Shown: positions 8,936 through 19,632, counted from the first letter of the stretch. The stretch: DNA of 64,000 nt from Myoxocephalus aenaeus (GCA_038501785.1 JBAMJR010000503.1:306492-370491), one strand, 5' to 3'. A program made the numbers and translations. Notes: a model not told the origin generated them from the sequence alone.

Positions 8936-9389
8936 AGCGACTGACAGCTGATCAGATGTGATCAGATGTCAGGCGGGCAGTCATCAGAAACCGACGTCGC
9001 TTCACGTGGTGCTTCAGAGGAAAGGACGTCTCATGTCTCTTAAAACATATTCCCTCATGTCCTCTCTCCTCGCTTGGAATCTAAGACGCAAGGAAAGGAC
9101 GCAAGTGAGGGAAACGGGGATGCAATTTAGAGACTTGGGATGTACCCACTGTTTTCTTGCAGTGTAAACACAACACTTGCTGCAGAGAGACGGCACCTCT
9201 GCTCCGCTCAACTGTTCTGTTTTACTCTGCGCGAAGCGACACACGAGCATGTGCTGGTAAATAGTCCATAGTACACACATACATACAGAGTACATATGTT
9301 GTTTTTGTTCTGAAAACTGTTCTTGAAACTGAAACATGCACAATGTGTAAACATTGTGAATAGTTTGTTTTTCTATAGTACATATTTTG
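8936..9389. other. Unassigned sequence between hAT copies
   Basis: No gene recognised. CAGCTGTTAGAGCGACTGACAG and the repeated GATCAGATGT words near 8930-8970 are locally palindromic. Confidence 0.25.
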
Positions 9390-9746
9390 ACTCATATATA
9401 TATATAGTAAATATTTTGTTTGAAAACAAAAACTGTTGTAATATTAATTTTTCATTTGCACATTTGGTATTATATATTTATTTAGATGCATCTACCATTG
9501 TATTAATATATTCCACTGCTTTTGTGAACCTAAGACCTTTGGTAAACCAATTTCCATCACCAAAACATTTTGTCTACATGAGTAAAAGTATGTTTTCGCA
9601 AGAGATATGAATAATTCAAACTTCAATTTTTCAGCTTTAGGGCCATATTATCACTTTACACTTGTACCTTATGACAATTGTGCCTCATTATATAGAGAGC
9701 TGAAATTGTTCTGCAATTTTAGATGTAACACATGGGTATATATTAG
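9390..9746 (+). mobile_element. piggyBac-family 3' non-coding end, truncated
   Basis: Shares GCTTTTGTGAACCTAAGACC, TTTTCAGCTTTAGGGCCATA and AGCTGAAATTGTTCTGCAAT with the right ends of the piggyBac derivatives at 45290-45639 and 55500-55882 (and the reverse of 50833-51170). It is cut off by the hAT end starting at 9747, so the hAT inserted into it. Confidence 0.7.
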
Positions 9747-10058
9747 TGATGTGTCGGTCGCAAACGAAAACGGCTCTGAGAGCCGGCTCTTTGACGTGAA
9801 CGACGGGAGCTGGCTCCTTTGTTTTGTTTTTAGTTTTTTTTTCCTCTCAATCTCTCTCTCTTAATCTCTCTCTCTCAAACCGCATTTGATTGGTCAATAT
9901 GTGTCTCAGTGCCTGCGCTGAGCAGAGGGGGGGGGCGGGAGTTACACACACACACAGCACAGCGCACAGCAAGCACACGAACAGGAGGGAGGGAGACGAG
10001 TCACGAGAGAGAAAGAGCGTAACGGACTAGAAAGGAAAAAAATAAAGTTGAGAAAATA

Positions 10059-10294
10059 AGTGTCAACAGGAAAATCTGGACACATTTCAATTACATTGAC
10101 CAGACTAAGGCAGAATGTAAAGTCTGCAAGACTAAAATCTCATATCGAGCTGGCTCCACAAACAACCTGCACAGGCACATGAGAACTGTTCATCCATCAG
10201 TGCAATTGGAAGAAAAAAGACAACCAAGTGAACCTGATATTAATGAAGGTGCCAGTATGTCTACTGCAACTGCAGTGACAAAACTCTGGATGCT
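10059..10294 (+). pseudogene. hAT transposase N terminus with BED zinc finger
   Basis: The frame reads NRKIWTHFNYI, KAECKVCKTKISYRAGS, NNLHRHMRTVHPSVQ: a complete BED finger with C-x2-C and H-x5-H spacing, followed by a Glu/Gln-rich linker. This domain lets hAT/ZBED transposases bind the element ends. The rest of the protein is deleted; after LW the sequence is AT-rich non-coding up to the right end at 10715. Confidence 0.75.
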
Positions 10295-10723
10295 GATTTG
10301 TTTTGTTTTTTTGTTTTACACATTTTAAATTATATTTTGTTGTGTGATTCTGTAAGCTTCTGTATGTTGTTTCACTTTAAATTTGTTAAGTATTAAAAAG
10401 CTAAAAGTTTAAAATAGTTAAAAGTTAGTTAACTTCATTTGTAAATAGTTAAACGTTTGTTTTTGCACTTTCTATCTTTTTATCACTGTAGAGTGTATAA
10501 ATAAAAGTGTATTTATATAATAAACATTTGATATAGTGCATTTTTTTTTACATTAGTAATTCATATTGCGCATAATTTTACATTATTGTTGTAATAAATT
10601 AATTTAAGCACCAAAAAATCTGAAGAGCCATTTGGGAGCCGAAAGAGCCGGCTCTTTTTAGTGAGCTGAGCCAAAAGAGCCGGTTCTCTAAAAAGAGCTG
10701 GAATTCCCATCACTACTAGCAAG

Positions 10724-10885
10724 TAGACCTGCCAGGCGGGAGTTACAGTAGTCAAGGCGCGAGATGATCAGAGCCTGGAACCTTTGCCACCTTCTGGGTG
10801 AGAAGGGGACGTATTCTCTGGATGTTGTACAGCATGAACCTACAGGAACGTGTTGTTGCGGTAATGTTGGCAGTCAAGGAGAGAG
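10724..10885 (-). pseudogene. L2 LINE ORF2, middle segment
   Basis: The minus strand reads LTANITATTRSCRFMLYNI, RIRPLLTQKV and ALIISRLDYCNSRLAGLLAS, the thumb region of L2 reverse transcriptase. Upstream is interrupted by another LINE (10886-11602), downstream by the hAT element. Confidence 0.85.
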
Positions 10886-11122
10886 TAGTTTAGTTTATTT
10901 GTTCGAGAGGGACGATGAACACTTTAAATTAAAATGTAAATGCACCCAATTACAGCCGCAAGGCTGATTTCCATTGTCTGTCCCACTGCCAGAATGTACA
11001 GTCCTACAGAAAAAGGTCATGCCAAAGTGCAGTAGTAATAAACTACAATCAATTATAGTCTATAGCTGACCATACCCAACAGTTCGATAATAAAAAGTTA
11101 ACAATGGATAAGAAGGAATCGC

Positions 11123-11186
<64 letters not shown>

Positions 11187-11602
11187 AGAGAAACAAGAGA
11201 AAATGTCACAGTGTAAGGAAGACATTTCACATTAATCATATTGCACACATGTATTGCACATAAGGGCATTAATTAATTTGCACATTTAAAGTTTCATTCA
11301 TATAACATTAATACATCACATATCCATGACAGCACTAATACTGCTAACCCAGGTTAAACTATCTATGTGCACATGTTTGGGTGGACAACAGCCATCCCTT
11401 CATGTGCTTTTTAAAAGTGCTGAAGGTTGGGCACTCCCTAACAACAGGATGGTAATGTGTTCCAGAGGGCGTCGCCTTTGACAGACAGAACCGTCTGACC
11501 AAAGGTGGTGCGCCTGTGTGGGATGACACAGTCGCCTCTGTCGGAAGCTCTGGTGACTCTAGTCGCTGGGCCGCAGACAGGTCTCTGTTTGATGTACTTG
11601 TT
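10886..11602 (-). mobile_element. 5'-truncated LINE inserted in the L2 element
   Basis: On the minus strand it starts inside a LINE protein C terminus (GDCVIPHRRTTFGQTVL, then STFKKHMKGWLLSTQTC). It runs through a 3' untranslated region containing the TA microsatellite and ends with GTCCCTCTCGAACAAATAAA then CTAAACTAC. L2 coding sequence resumes on both sides. Clade not certain (CR1/L2-like). Confidence 0.6.
11124..11180. repeat. (TA)n microsatellite
   Basis: About 28 uninterrupted TA units inside the 3' region of the truncated LINE. Confidence 0.95.
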
Positions 11603-11868
11603 GACTGTCGAGTGTCACACCGAGGTTCCTGGCAGTCGGGGTCGGTGCCAACACTGAGTTGTTGAAGGTAATAGTGAGGTTGTGGGTGAGAGAGCCTTTT
11701 CCTGGAATGAAAAGTAGTTAAGTCTTGTCAGGGTTAATTTTCAGGTGGTGTGCGGACATCCACTGAGAGATGTCAGTCAGACAGGCAGAGATTCGTGCTG
11801 CTACCTGTGTTTCCGATTGGGGAAATGAGAGGATCAGTTGGGTGCCATCGGCATAGCTCTCTGAAGGA
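11603..11868 (-). pseudogene. L2 LINE reverse transcriptase, palm with YADD-type motif
   Basis: The minus strand starts SYADGTQLILSF (canonical YADD, second D changed to G), then AARISACLTDISQWMSAHH, LKINPDKT, and later NLGVTLDS. This is the catalytic centre onward of an L2 reverse transcriptase; the D-to-G change and a stop after DKT show it is dead. The sequence that should precede it is immediately adjacent but inverted (11869-12385). Confidence 0.85.
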
Positions 11869-12385
11869 GACAAGAGTTAACCCTCACTTGAAGAAATCCA
11901 CTCTCAACCCGTCAGAAGTGAACAACTACAGACCTGTCTCTCTACTTCCCTTTCTTTCCAAAACTCTGGAGCGAGCTATCTTTAACCAAGTCTCTTCCGT
12001 TCTCCATCATAACAACCTTCTGGACCCTCACCAGTCTGGATTCAAGGCAGGCCACTCAGAGACTGCCCTCCTTGCTGTTTCTGAGCAGCTTCACACTGCT
12101 AGAGCAGCCTCTCTCTCCTCTGTCCTTATCCTTCTCGACCTTTCTGCTGCCTTGACACAGTGAACCACCAGGTCCTTATTTCCAACTGCGCTCTCCCTCT
12201 TCTCATCCTACCTCAACTACCGCACCTACCAGGTAACTTGGAGAGGATCTGTGTCTGAACCTTGTCCTCTCAGTACTGGGGTCCCTCAAGGCTCCGTCCT
12301 GGGTCCTCTCCTCTTCTCTCTGTACACCAACTCTCTCGGCTCTGTCATTCACTCGCTTGGCTTTTCCTACCATAGTTAGGATGCA
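11869..12385 (+). pseudogene. L2 LINE reverse transcriptase, finger/palm segment in inverted orientation
   Basis: The plus strand reads ETRVNPHLKKSTLNPSEV, NYRPVSLLPFLSKTLERA, DPHQSGFKAGHSETALL, SSVLILLDLSAAL, then after a frameshift GSVSEPCPLSTGVPQGSVLG and LGFSYH. These are RT motifs 1 to 4 of L2. The last codons (GFSYH) are what should directly precede the YADG on the other strand, so this block is an exact inversion of the neighbouring piece. Confidence 0.85.
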
Positions 12386-13200
12386 CGAGTGAGAAAGAGT
12401 CAGTTGAAGGAAGGGCTGACAGAACAGAAGAGGCTAGAGAGGAGGGAGAGAGGGTGTGAATGTTGCGATGGACAGGTGCAGAGTCTGTTGATGTGGGAGG
12501 GTTGTCAGTTCCAAAGAGTGGGAGAGAGTAAGAGATGAAGAAGTGGTCAGAGACATAGTGGAGTTACAGTGAGGTTAGATGTAGCGCAGTTTCTGGTGAA
12601 AATATATTCGAGGTGGTTGCCAGTTTTGTGAGTAGGAGGGGAAGGACTGAGTGAGAGAGCAAAGGAAGACAGTAAGAGTAACAGGTCAGATGACTTCTTT
12701 GTCTGGATGTTAAAGTCACCCAGAAAGATGAGCGGGGGGGCGTTTTCTGGGAAGTTTGATAGGAGGATGTCTAATTCTTCCAAGAAATCTCCCAAGGAAC
12801 AAGGTGGATTGTAGAGAACAACAATGTTTAGTTGGATGAGTAACCGTCACAGCATGAAACTCAAAAGACAGTGGGGTAAACAGTGGAAGTGGGTAGAGAG
12901 AAAAACTCCATTTGGGGGAGATGAGTAGACCTGTGCCCCCACCCCGACCAGTGGGCCCAGGTGTGTGGCTGAAGGAGAAGGCAGAGGAGAGAGCAGCAGG
13001 GTTAGATGTGTTGTCTGGTGTGATCCAAGTCTCAGTGAGAGCCAGGAAGTCCAGCGATTGCTTGATAGTGAAGCCAGAGATGAAGTATGCCTTGCGGTTA
13101 GCTGACTGGCAGTTCCAGAGCCCCCCCTGTGACGAGGTGTTGGGTCTGTGTGGAGCGGGTGGGATAAATAACAGAGGAGGGATTTTGATGCATGTGTGAA
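12386..13200 (-). pseudogene. L2 LINE apurinic-type endonuclease domain
   Basis: The minus strand, in several frames, reads GLWNCQSANRKAYFI, SLDFLALTETWITPDNTS, PTGRGGGTGLLISPKWSF, then FPENAPPLIFLGDFNIQ, PSPPTHKTGNHLEYIFT and LSDHFF. These carry the TETW, GDFN and SDH signatures of the exonuclease-endonuclease-phosphatase fold that nicks target DNA. A frameshift or deletion separates the two blocks near 12790. It stops at about 12386, missing some 250 residues before the RT. Confidence 0.85.
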
Positions 13201-14109
13201 CGAGTCCGAAGCCTATATTATCTGCGAGTAGATATGTACACAGGTATGGAAGGAAAACATATCTGTACAGAGCAATGTTTATATTCCAACGAAAGACTCC
13301 TGTGTCTTCATACAATGAGTCTTCACTGACGCTTCAAACCCACACCTGGTTTTACACCAGAGTTGGTGATAATTAGCTACAGCTGTGTAGACTACGCCCC
13401 CAGGTCGTTAGTGGAGTGGCCACCAATCAAACTACTCTGGCTGAGGACAATAGCAGCTCTTCCCTTTAATCAGAGAAGTTTAATTTTTACAAGAATAGGT
13501 CATTCTTGCCAAAACTGATTAAGGACAAAAGTCAGTTTACCTCAAAGGTAGAAAGTAAAATAGAGCTTAGTCCCTAGTAGAATTGGATTACAGAACAGAT
13601 ACTTTACCCCTAGCTGGTTTCGTTGCGTTTTCAATCACTTGAGTGAAAGCAAGGTCCTGGCTTAAACAGTTCAGATAAGAAAGACAGTACAGACCTAATA
13701 CAGCAGATACAATAGTACTATTGCAAAGAAACCTCTTTAAAGAATGTAATCAGGCAGGATTCAGGTAGTCCAGCAGTCTGAAGTCTCACAGGTCTCGCTA
13801 GCTTTCTCTGGAGTACAGTGCCCTCTGGTGGCGACATTTTTCCCACTAGGTTACACCTAAATCGTCTTTTTTTTTTTTGTCCAGAAGTACTTTATATTCA
13901 AATTGTAAAAATATTTATTCACTATGAATAGTGAGTACTAGAGATTATGTTTCCGCCATAGCCACAGCCGGTAGCGGGAAGAGAGCCTGTCTTTACATCT
14001 GCTTGTTGACCTAATTGGACCCCCATTGGACAAATTTGATCCTGTGCCATCAGCGTGAAACTGGATTGAAGCAGGACATCGTCTCTCCAAAGCCAAAGAT
14101 GAGGTTTGA
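13201..14109. other. Non-coding; probable L2 5' region then unassigned
   Basis: The first part continues upstream of the L2 endonuclease frame and may be 5' leader. Beyond about 13860, after a T tract, nothing is recognised until the Tc1 coding sequence. Confidence 0.25.
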
Positions 14110-14981
14110 GTGTGTGTGTGCGTGAGTGTGCCTGATTCTATGGACAGATGAGACAAAGATAAACTTGTACCAGAATGATGGGAAGAGAAGAGTATGGAGA
14201 AGGAAAGGAACTGCTCATGATCCAAAGCATACCACCTCATCAGTGAAGCATGGTGGAGGTAGTGTTATGGCGTGGGCATGTATGGCTGCCAATGGAACTG
14301 GTTCCCTTGTATTTATTGATGATGTGACTGCTGACAAAAGCAGCAGGATGAATTCGGAAGTGTTTCGGGCAATATTATCTGCTCATATTCAGCCAAATGC
14401 TTCAGAACTCATTGGACGGCGCTTCACAGTGCAGATGGACAATGACCCGAAGCATACTGCGAAAGCAACCAAGGAGTTTTTAAAGGCAAAGAAGTGGAAT
14501 GTTCTACAATGGCCAAGTAAATCACCTGACCTGAATCCAATTGAGCATGCATTTCACTTACTGAAGACCAAACTGAAGGGAATGCCCCAAGAAGCAGCAG
14601 GAACTGAAGACGGTTGCAGTAGAGGCCTGGCTGAGCATCACCAGGGATGAAACCCAGCGTCTGGTGATGTCTATGGAATCCAGACTTCAGGCTGTCATTA
14701 ACTGCAAAGGATTTTCAACAAAGTATTAAAAGTGACAATTAGATTTATGATTATATTAATTTGTCCAATTACTTTTGGTCCCTTAAAAACGGGGTGGCCA
14801 CATTTGAATTTGTTGTAGTTCCTACACCGTTCACTTGATTTGGATGTAAATACCCTCAAATTAAAGCTGAAAGTCTGCACTTGAAAAAAATCAAGATGTG
14901 ATTTATTTCAACTCCATTGTTGTGGTGTACAGAGCCAAAATAATGAAAAATGTGTCAATGTCCAAATATTTATGGACCTGA
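14110..14981 (+). mobile_element. Tc1/mariner element, 5' half lost
   Basis: The right end, read inwards from 14981, gives TCAGGTCCATAAATATTTGG, the same terminus that starts at 42506. The outermost CAG and the TA target are missing, so the junction with the Rex1 fragment is a deletion. The left terminus and transposase N terminus are absent. Confidence 0.8.
14126..14729 (+). pseudogene. Tc1 transposase, DDE catalytic domain
   Basis: Reads ILWTDETKINLYQNDG, KHGGGSVMAWACMAANGTGS, FTVQMDNDPKHTAKATKEF and QWPSKSPDLNPIEHAF. The triad is Asp (WTDE), Asp (MDND) and Glu (PIEH), with 34 residues between the last two (DD34E, Tc1 proper). A frameshift near 14590 in CCCCAAGAAG moves the end of the protein (VAVEAWLSITRDETQRLVMS, ending CKGFSTKY and TAA 14727-14729) to another frame. 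The helix-turn-helix DNA-binding half is missing. Confidence 0.88.
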
Positions 14982-14983
14982 CG

Positions 14984-15435
14984 GCCGATCCAAACCACAC
15001 AGTGATGGAAGAGCAGAGGACAGACTGGATGATGGTTGAGTAAAACAGGATCAGCAGCTCCTGAGGCAGGTTGAACTTCCTGAGCTGGCGCATTGAAGTA
15101 CAGCCTCTGCTGGGCCTTTTTCCGGATGGTGTTGATGTTGGCAGTCCACTTCAGGTCCCGGGAGATTGTGGATCCCAGAAACTTGAAGGTCTCCACCGCA
15201 GAAACAGTGCTGTTGTGTATTGTTAGGGGGGGTAGTGTTGGGGGGCTCCTCCTGAAGTCTACTGTCATCTCTACAGTTTTGGCCTTGTTCAGCTCCAGGT
15301 GGTTCTGACCACACCAGAGGACCAGCTATTCAACCTCCCGTCTGTACGCAGACTCGTCCCCATCGCTGATGAGGCCGATGACCGTTGTGTCGTCTGCGAA
15401 CTTCAGGAGTTTAACAGACGGGTCCCCTGAGGAGC
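14984..15435 (-). pseudogene. Rex1-like LINE reverse transcriptase fragment
   Basis: The minus strand reads DPSVKLLKFADDTTVIGLIS, then HLELNKAKTVEMTVDFRRS, AVETFKFLGSTISRDLKW and KKAQQRLYF. This is the FADD catalytic box and following region of a Rex1-like reverse transcriptase, closely similar to 35020-35420. Truncated at both ends, with a stop after the REVE segment. Confidence 0.8.
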
Positions 15436-15800
15436 CTTGTGACCTCTGGTCGGAGTCGCGGGTCTCTCGCCCTCCAAAGGCTGCGACAAGCTGTACCCTC
15501 TGAGGAGGATAAGATGCGCTTTCTACGTCCGGACCATCGAGCCGGACAGCGTACCTAGCTTCAGTCATCACCAGGTTGGCTACCTTCACACCGTGAAGCA
15601 TCACCGGGTGAGATCGACTAATATTGTTTCTACAACAGCAGATTCCACGGTGGGCAGAGCCGTTGCTCCTGCTAACTAAGTGGAGTGCTAACGGAAGGGC
15701 GTCCGCTCGGCGTGGTTAGATTGCTACTGTCGCGGCCGGTTTTCAGTGAGCAGCGTCCCGCTCAGGCTGACTGAGGGGATGCTAACGAGAGCGACGTCGG

Positions 15801-15960
15801 TAAACATTCTGACTGTTATGGGTAGCGGAGTGTCCCCACTCAGGCTAACTGGTGGGACTCTACTGAGGTTACGTCGATGACGAGACTGACGGCGTGTACA
15901 TCGACATCGGTAAACATTGCGGCTGTTATAGGTAGCGGAGTGTCCCCACTCAGGCTAACT
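15801..15960. repeat. 110-bp direct repeat inside the DIRS element
   Basis: TCGGTAAACATT...GGTAGCGGAGTGTCCCCACT occurs at about 15798-15851 and again at 15908-15961, offset 110 bp. Confidence 0.75.
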
Positions 15961-15994
15961 GAGACCACGCTAATTCTGACAGCTACCAGACTTG

Positions 15995-16440
15995 CTATAG
16001 ACGCCCCTCTCACTAGACAAGACCGTGTCTGACCTGTTTCCACAGGACTGGTCTCCACAGTAGCACAGTGCTCCCACTGAAGCTACTACTAGGACACCAA
16101 TAATCACAGCCTACTGCACTAGTCACAGCTACGGTACTAGTGAAGAGTGCTCTCGCTCCCCTCTCCTAGACAGACTGTGCCTGGCCTGTTTCCACAGGAC
16201 CGGTTTCCCCACTAGCTCAGTGCTCTCGCTAAAGCTTACTGGTAGGACACCAATAATCACAGCTACTGCACTAGCGAAGAGAGTGCTCTCGCTCCCCTCT
16301 CACCAGACAGACTGTGTCTGACCTATCTCCACAGGACTTGTTGCACAGTAGCAGAGTGTTCTCGCTTGGCTTACTGCTAGGACACCAGTAATTACCGCTA
16401 CCATACTAGGGAGAAGATTGTCCTCACTCCCTCTCTCTTA
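15995..16440. repeat. Degenerate tandem repeat, units about 135-153 bp
   Basis: AGGACACCAATAATCACAGC-type words start at 16091, 16244 and 16379. The intervening CTCTCGCTCCCCTCTC, AGACAGACTGTG and TTTCCACAGGAC words keep the same order, giving about three units. Confidence 0.7.
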
Positions 16441-16858
16441 CTGTTCCCTGCCTCTTCTCTAGCAGAGCGCCCCACTCAGACAGACTTCGTAATCCACATT
16501 GATTAGTGGGGCAGGGTCCCCTCAGACTCGTGGTTAGGTTAACCCTGCCGGCTGTGGGACCTGTATGGCCCCTGTCCAGCCCGAAGACGGCCATGACCTT
16601 TTCTCCTTGTCTCTTTACTGAAGACAGTGACGAGCGCCCTACAAGGCTTTTGGGCCTGGCTCCTGCCCCTCAGCCCATAGGCCTTCGGAGGGGGCAGTCG
16701 GCATCTCCAGGGGGGGGTTCTGTCATTCGCAGGGCACTGGCATGCCAGCAATTGGACGTACAGCAGAGCCGTAACTCCCACCTGCTAGTGCTTTCTTCAG
16801 GCGCGTTCCCGCCCCTGCCACCTTTTTTCTATGCCTCCTTCCGAGGAATATCCAAATA

Positions 16859-17104
16859 ATCGTACTTCGTGCCGTCTCCAGCGGAGACTGGTTCACGTCT
16901 GTCAATTTGAAGGATGCCTATGTTCAGGTTCCGATTGTGCCTCACCACAGATGGTTGTGGGCAACCCTGAGAGGTGTGCCCGTGGAGGATATATGTGCTG
17001 CAACCTCAGGGGCACCACCCAGCACAATCAACAGAGACTACAGAGTGAACGTTGCCACCCCTCAAACACTGGATGTGGTTATTGGCCCAAATTCCTCTGC
17101 TTGA
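16859..17104 (+). pseudogene. DIRS reverse transcriptase fused to tyrosine-recombinase end
   Basis: One open frame reads SGDWFTSVNLKDAYVQVPIV, the first palm motif of DIRS-type reverse transcriptase, and then after only a few residues RGVPVEDICAATSGAPPSTI...DYRVNVATP. The latter is the end of the DIRS tyrosine recombinase, where family members keep '(G)VP(L/V)EDICAAASW...Y'. All of RNase H and most of RT and recombinase have been deleted in frame; the recombinase Tyr is present in DYRV. Stop at 17102-17104. Not functional. Confidence 0.72.
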
Positions 17105-17199
17105 GCCATATTAGGTAGTGAGATTCCTCGTGACTCTGTTGGTATAAGTCATCCAGTGTGAAACACTGCCTCTGGCGTTCAGTAAGGATGAAATAGAAT

Positions 17200-17460
17200 G
17201 AAAGTTACGAAGGTGACTACGGTTCTATGAATCCTGGATGACCCCCAGAGTTCTTGGTCACTCGGAATCTCGTGATTTCGCGAAAAGATTCCACCGGACT
17301 TATCTCAGGATGACGACCGGCTGGGGGGTCATCCGAGGTCACACGTGACTTTGTTGTTATAATTACTCGAACTGCTCGAATATTGAACATATCCAGTGTG
17401 AAACACTGCCTCTGGCGGTCATCCAGGATTCATAGAACCGTAGTTACCTTCGTAACTTTC
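17200..17460. repeat. 51-bp inverted repeat at the DIRS right end
   Basis: Arms 17200-17250 and 17410-17460 are reverse complements with about two mismatches (arm core GGTTCTATGAATCCTGGATG). A direct repeat, CCAGTGTGAAACACTGCCTC, precedes both (17152 and 17392). Confidence 0.85.
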
Positions 17461-17651
17461 GTTTCAACCAAGCCAAGTTGACAGAGTTGCCGAACTGTGT
17501 AATTCTAACTTTTGGGGGTCCATCACATGATGCCATTAGAACAGAAATACTTATTTTTACCTTTGACTTGCATTGTGAAAAAGACATCTATAAATTAATG
17601 GATAATTTATTTAGATAGCCATAGATAACATTTAAATAGCCCTTATTTCCA

Positions 17652-18505
17652 TCCATCCATCCATTTTCGGCCGCTTATCCGGGGTCGGGTCGCGGTGGCA
17701 GCAGGTTCAGCAGACCGACCCAGGCTTCCCTCTCACCCGCAACACTTTCCAGCTCATCCTGGGGGATCCCGAGGCGTTCCAAGGCCAGCCGGGAGATATA
17801 ATCCCTCCAGCGTGTCCTCGGTCTTCCCCGGGGTCTCCTACCAGTTGGACGTGCCTGGAAAACCTCTAATGGGAGGCGTCCAGGAGGCATCCTGACTAGA
17901 TGCCCGAACCACCTCAGCTGACTCCTTTCGACACGAAGGAGCAGCGACTCGACTCCAAGCTCCCTCCTGATGTCCGAGCTCCTTACCCTATCTCTAAGGC
18001 TGAGCCCGGCCACCCTACGGAGGAAGCTCATTTCGGCCGCTTGTATCCGAGACCTCGTTCTTTCGGTCACGACCCAGAGTTCGTGACCATAGGTGAGGGT
18101 TGGAACGTAGACCGACCAGTAAATGGAAAGCTTCGCCTTCCGGCTCAGCTCCCTCTTCACCAAGACGGACCGGTACAGCGCCTGTTTTACTGCTGCAGCC
18201 GCACCGATCCGCCTATCGATCTCACGCTCCACCTTACCCTCACTCGTGAACAAGACCCCGAGATACTTGAACTCCTTCGCTTGGGGTTAGGCAGTTTGTC
18301 CCCACCTGGAGGGAGCAGTCCACCGGTTTCCGGCAGAGCACCATGGCCTCAGATTTGGAGGTGCTAACTCTCATCCCTGCCGCTTCACACTCGGCTGCAA
18401 AACGCCCCAGTGAATGCTGGAGGTCACGGTCCGAGGAGGCAAACAGGACCACATCATCTGTGAACAGCAGAGATGCGATCCCGAGACTCCCGAACCGGAT
18501 CTGAA
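17652..18505 (-). pseudogene. Rex3/RTE LINE reverse transcriptase, 5'-truncated
   Basis: The minus strand from 18505 reads RFGSLGIASLLFTDDVVLFA, then LGRFAAECEAAGMRVSTSKS, a frameshift near 18280, and FTSEGKVEREIDRRIGAAAA, VPTLTYGHELWVVTERTRSR, LSLRDRVRSSDIRRELGVES, LRWFGHLVRMPPGRLP, RGRPRTRWRDYISRLALERL, LNLLPPRPDPG. This is the standard 3' half of Rex3 (RTE clade), with TDDV in place of the usual FADDV. It ends with a (TGGA)n tail at 17651-17666, typical for Rex3. One of the best preserved LINE tails here, but truncated. Confidence 0.92.
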
Positions 18506-18853
18506 AAAAAAAAAAACGCTGAATGATTTCAATGTAAATCCACTGGACAGTTATAAAAATGGGATGGGTTTGTATCATCATGTTTTTTCAAGACTGATTT
18601 TTACAGAATGGAATTGCGGTCTCGCAAAGTAGCCAGTTATGCATACTGAAACGGTATATTACATAACAATTCAGGATAGACAAATTCATATCGTTATTGG
18701 AGCCTGAAGGTCCCATGTAAGAGCCACAATCTTCATAAACACAAAACTGCAACAATTTCAACATGTTTGCAAGTGAACCAAACCTGTTTCATTTGGTTTT
18801 CACTCATCTTCTCCAAATTTACCAACTAAAGATCTGAACATAATGGTCTAAAG
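18506..18853. other. AT-rich non-coding stretch
   Basis: Nothing recognised apart from a 12-base A run beside the LINE 5' truncation. Confidence 0.3.
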
Positions 18854-19624
18854 CAGTGATTCTCAACTGGTGGGACCCGTTTTCAGTGTCGTTTTTTTGC
18901 CGGCTCTGGTTTCAACTTGTTTTGCACTTGGGTTGGGTCAAACCATCCTGATATGGGGGAGACTGGGTTTTTAGGATAATTAAATTAAACAGCCCTACTG
19001 AATATAAAATTCACAGCTGATGGCGCTGCCTGCATGACAGGAAAAAACTTGCTGCTTAATTTTCTGTAAAGCACAATGTTTTTCAGTATTTACCTACTGA
19101 TGAGGTAATTACAAGAAAAGTTAATGTTGTATATATGAATCCTTTTGAATTGCACGTTTTGTTTAATTTATTTTGAATTTGTGGGAAAGCTGCTCCTCAA
19201 GACAGTGACTTGTTCCATAGTAAAGTGTTTGTCATAGATTCAGTGAGTGTGTATTCTCAGTTAAAGTTAGTTAATTTCAGTCTTTTTCAAACTACTTCTT
19301 AGTTGTTGGACTTTTTTGTTTGTGCATGAAAGCTGAATTGTTATGTATGTTGTAATACCTTGTGTCCTGAAGATGCACTTTTTGGTTTTTCATTCAAATG
19401 CAGCTAATTGAGCGTAAAAGAAAATAGTTCCCTCTCTAGCATCGTCACCAGCTGGTCGTTTTGGTTTATCATTAAACTTGTTTTTGTGTTTGCATACATA
19501 TTCTGTACTATCTCAGGTTCAAACTGCACCCTCTTTTCATTCAATAAATTTGAGAAGTTGAGAGTGTTCCTCGATTTGGTTTGCGGCTTGTCATTGCCGG
19601 AGCCAGACCAGTTGAGAACCACTG
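18854..19624. mobile_element. Non-autonomous hAT element, perfect 8-bp duplication
   Basis: Ends CAGTGATTCTCAACTGG and CCAGTTGAGAACCACTG form the terminal inverted repeat. Flanks are identical GTCTAAAG at 18846-18853 and 19625-19632. The 771-bp interior has no transposase. The exact duplication implies a fairly recent insertion. Confidence 0.92.
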
Positions 19625-19632
19625 GTCTAAAG

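Larger units (their letters stand above)
6841..10715 (+). mobile_element. Composite hAT element (TAGTGATG ends) with nested insertions
   Basis: Left end TAGTGATGTGTCGG and right end ...CCCATCACTA are flanked by CTAGAAGG (6833-6840) and CTAGCAAG (10716-10723), an imperfect 8-bp duplication, and the interrupted L2 frame resumes exactly across it. A second left end starts at 9747, and the BED-finger exon occurs twice (8826-8935 and 10059-10294), so the unit is two partly overlapping copies rather than one element. Nested in it are a Tx1 LINE, a Harbinger MITE and a piggyBac end. Confidence 0.65.
15436..17460 (+). mobile_element. DIRS-type retrotransposon, internally deleted
   Basis: Identified from the RT/recombinase remnant at 16859-17104, GC-rich tandem repeats upstream and a split inverted repeat at the right end (17200-17250 with 17410-17460). 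DIRS elements use a tyrosine recombinase instead of an integrase and have such inverted and internal complementary repeats. The left limit is approximate, set where the Rex1 frame ends. Confidence 0.6.

Noticed and set aside
11060..11269. Minus-strand frame through the (TA)n repeat
   Set aside because: Composed of Tyr-Ile repeats from the microsatellite; not a protein.
17900..18367. Plus-strand 155-codon frame in the Rex3 region
   Set aside because: Antisense of the Rex3 reverse transcriptase, whose motifs are unmistakable on the minus strand.
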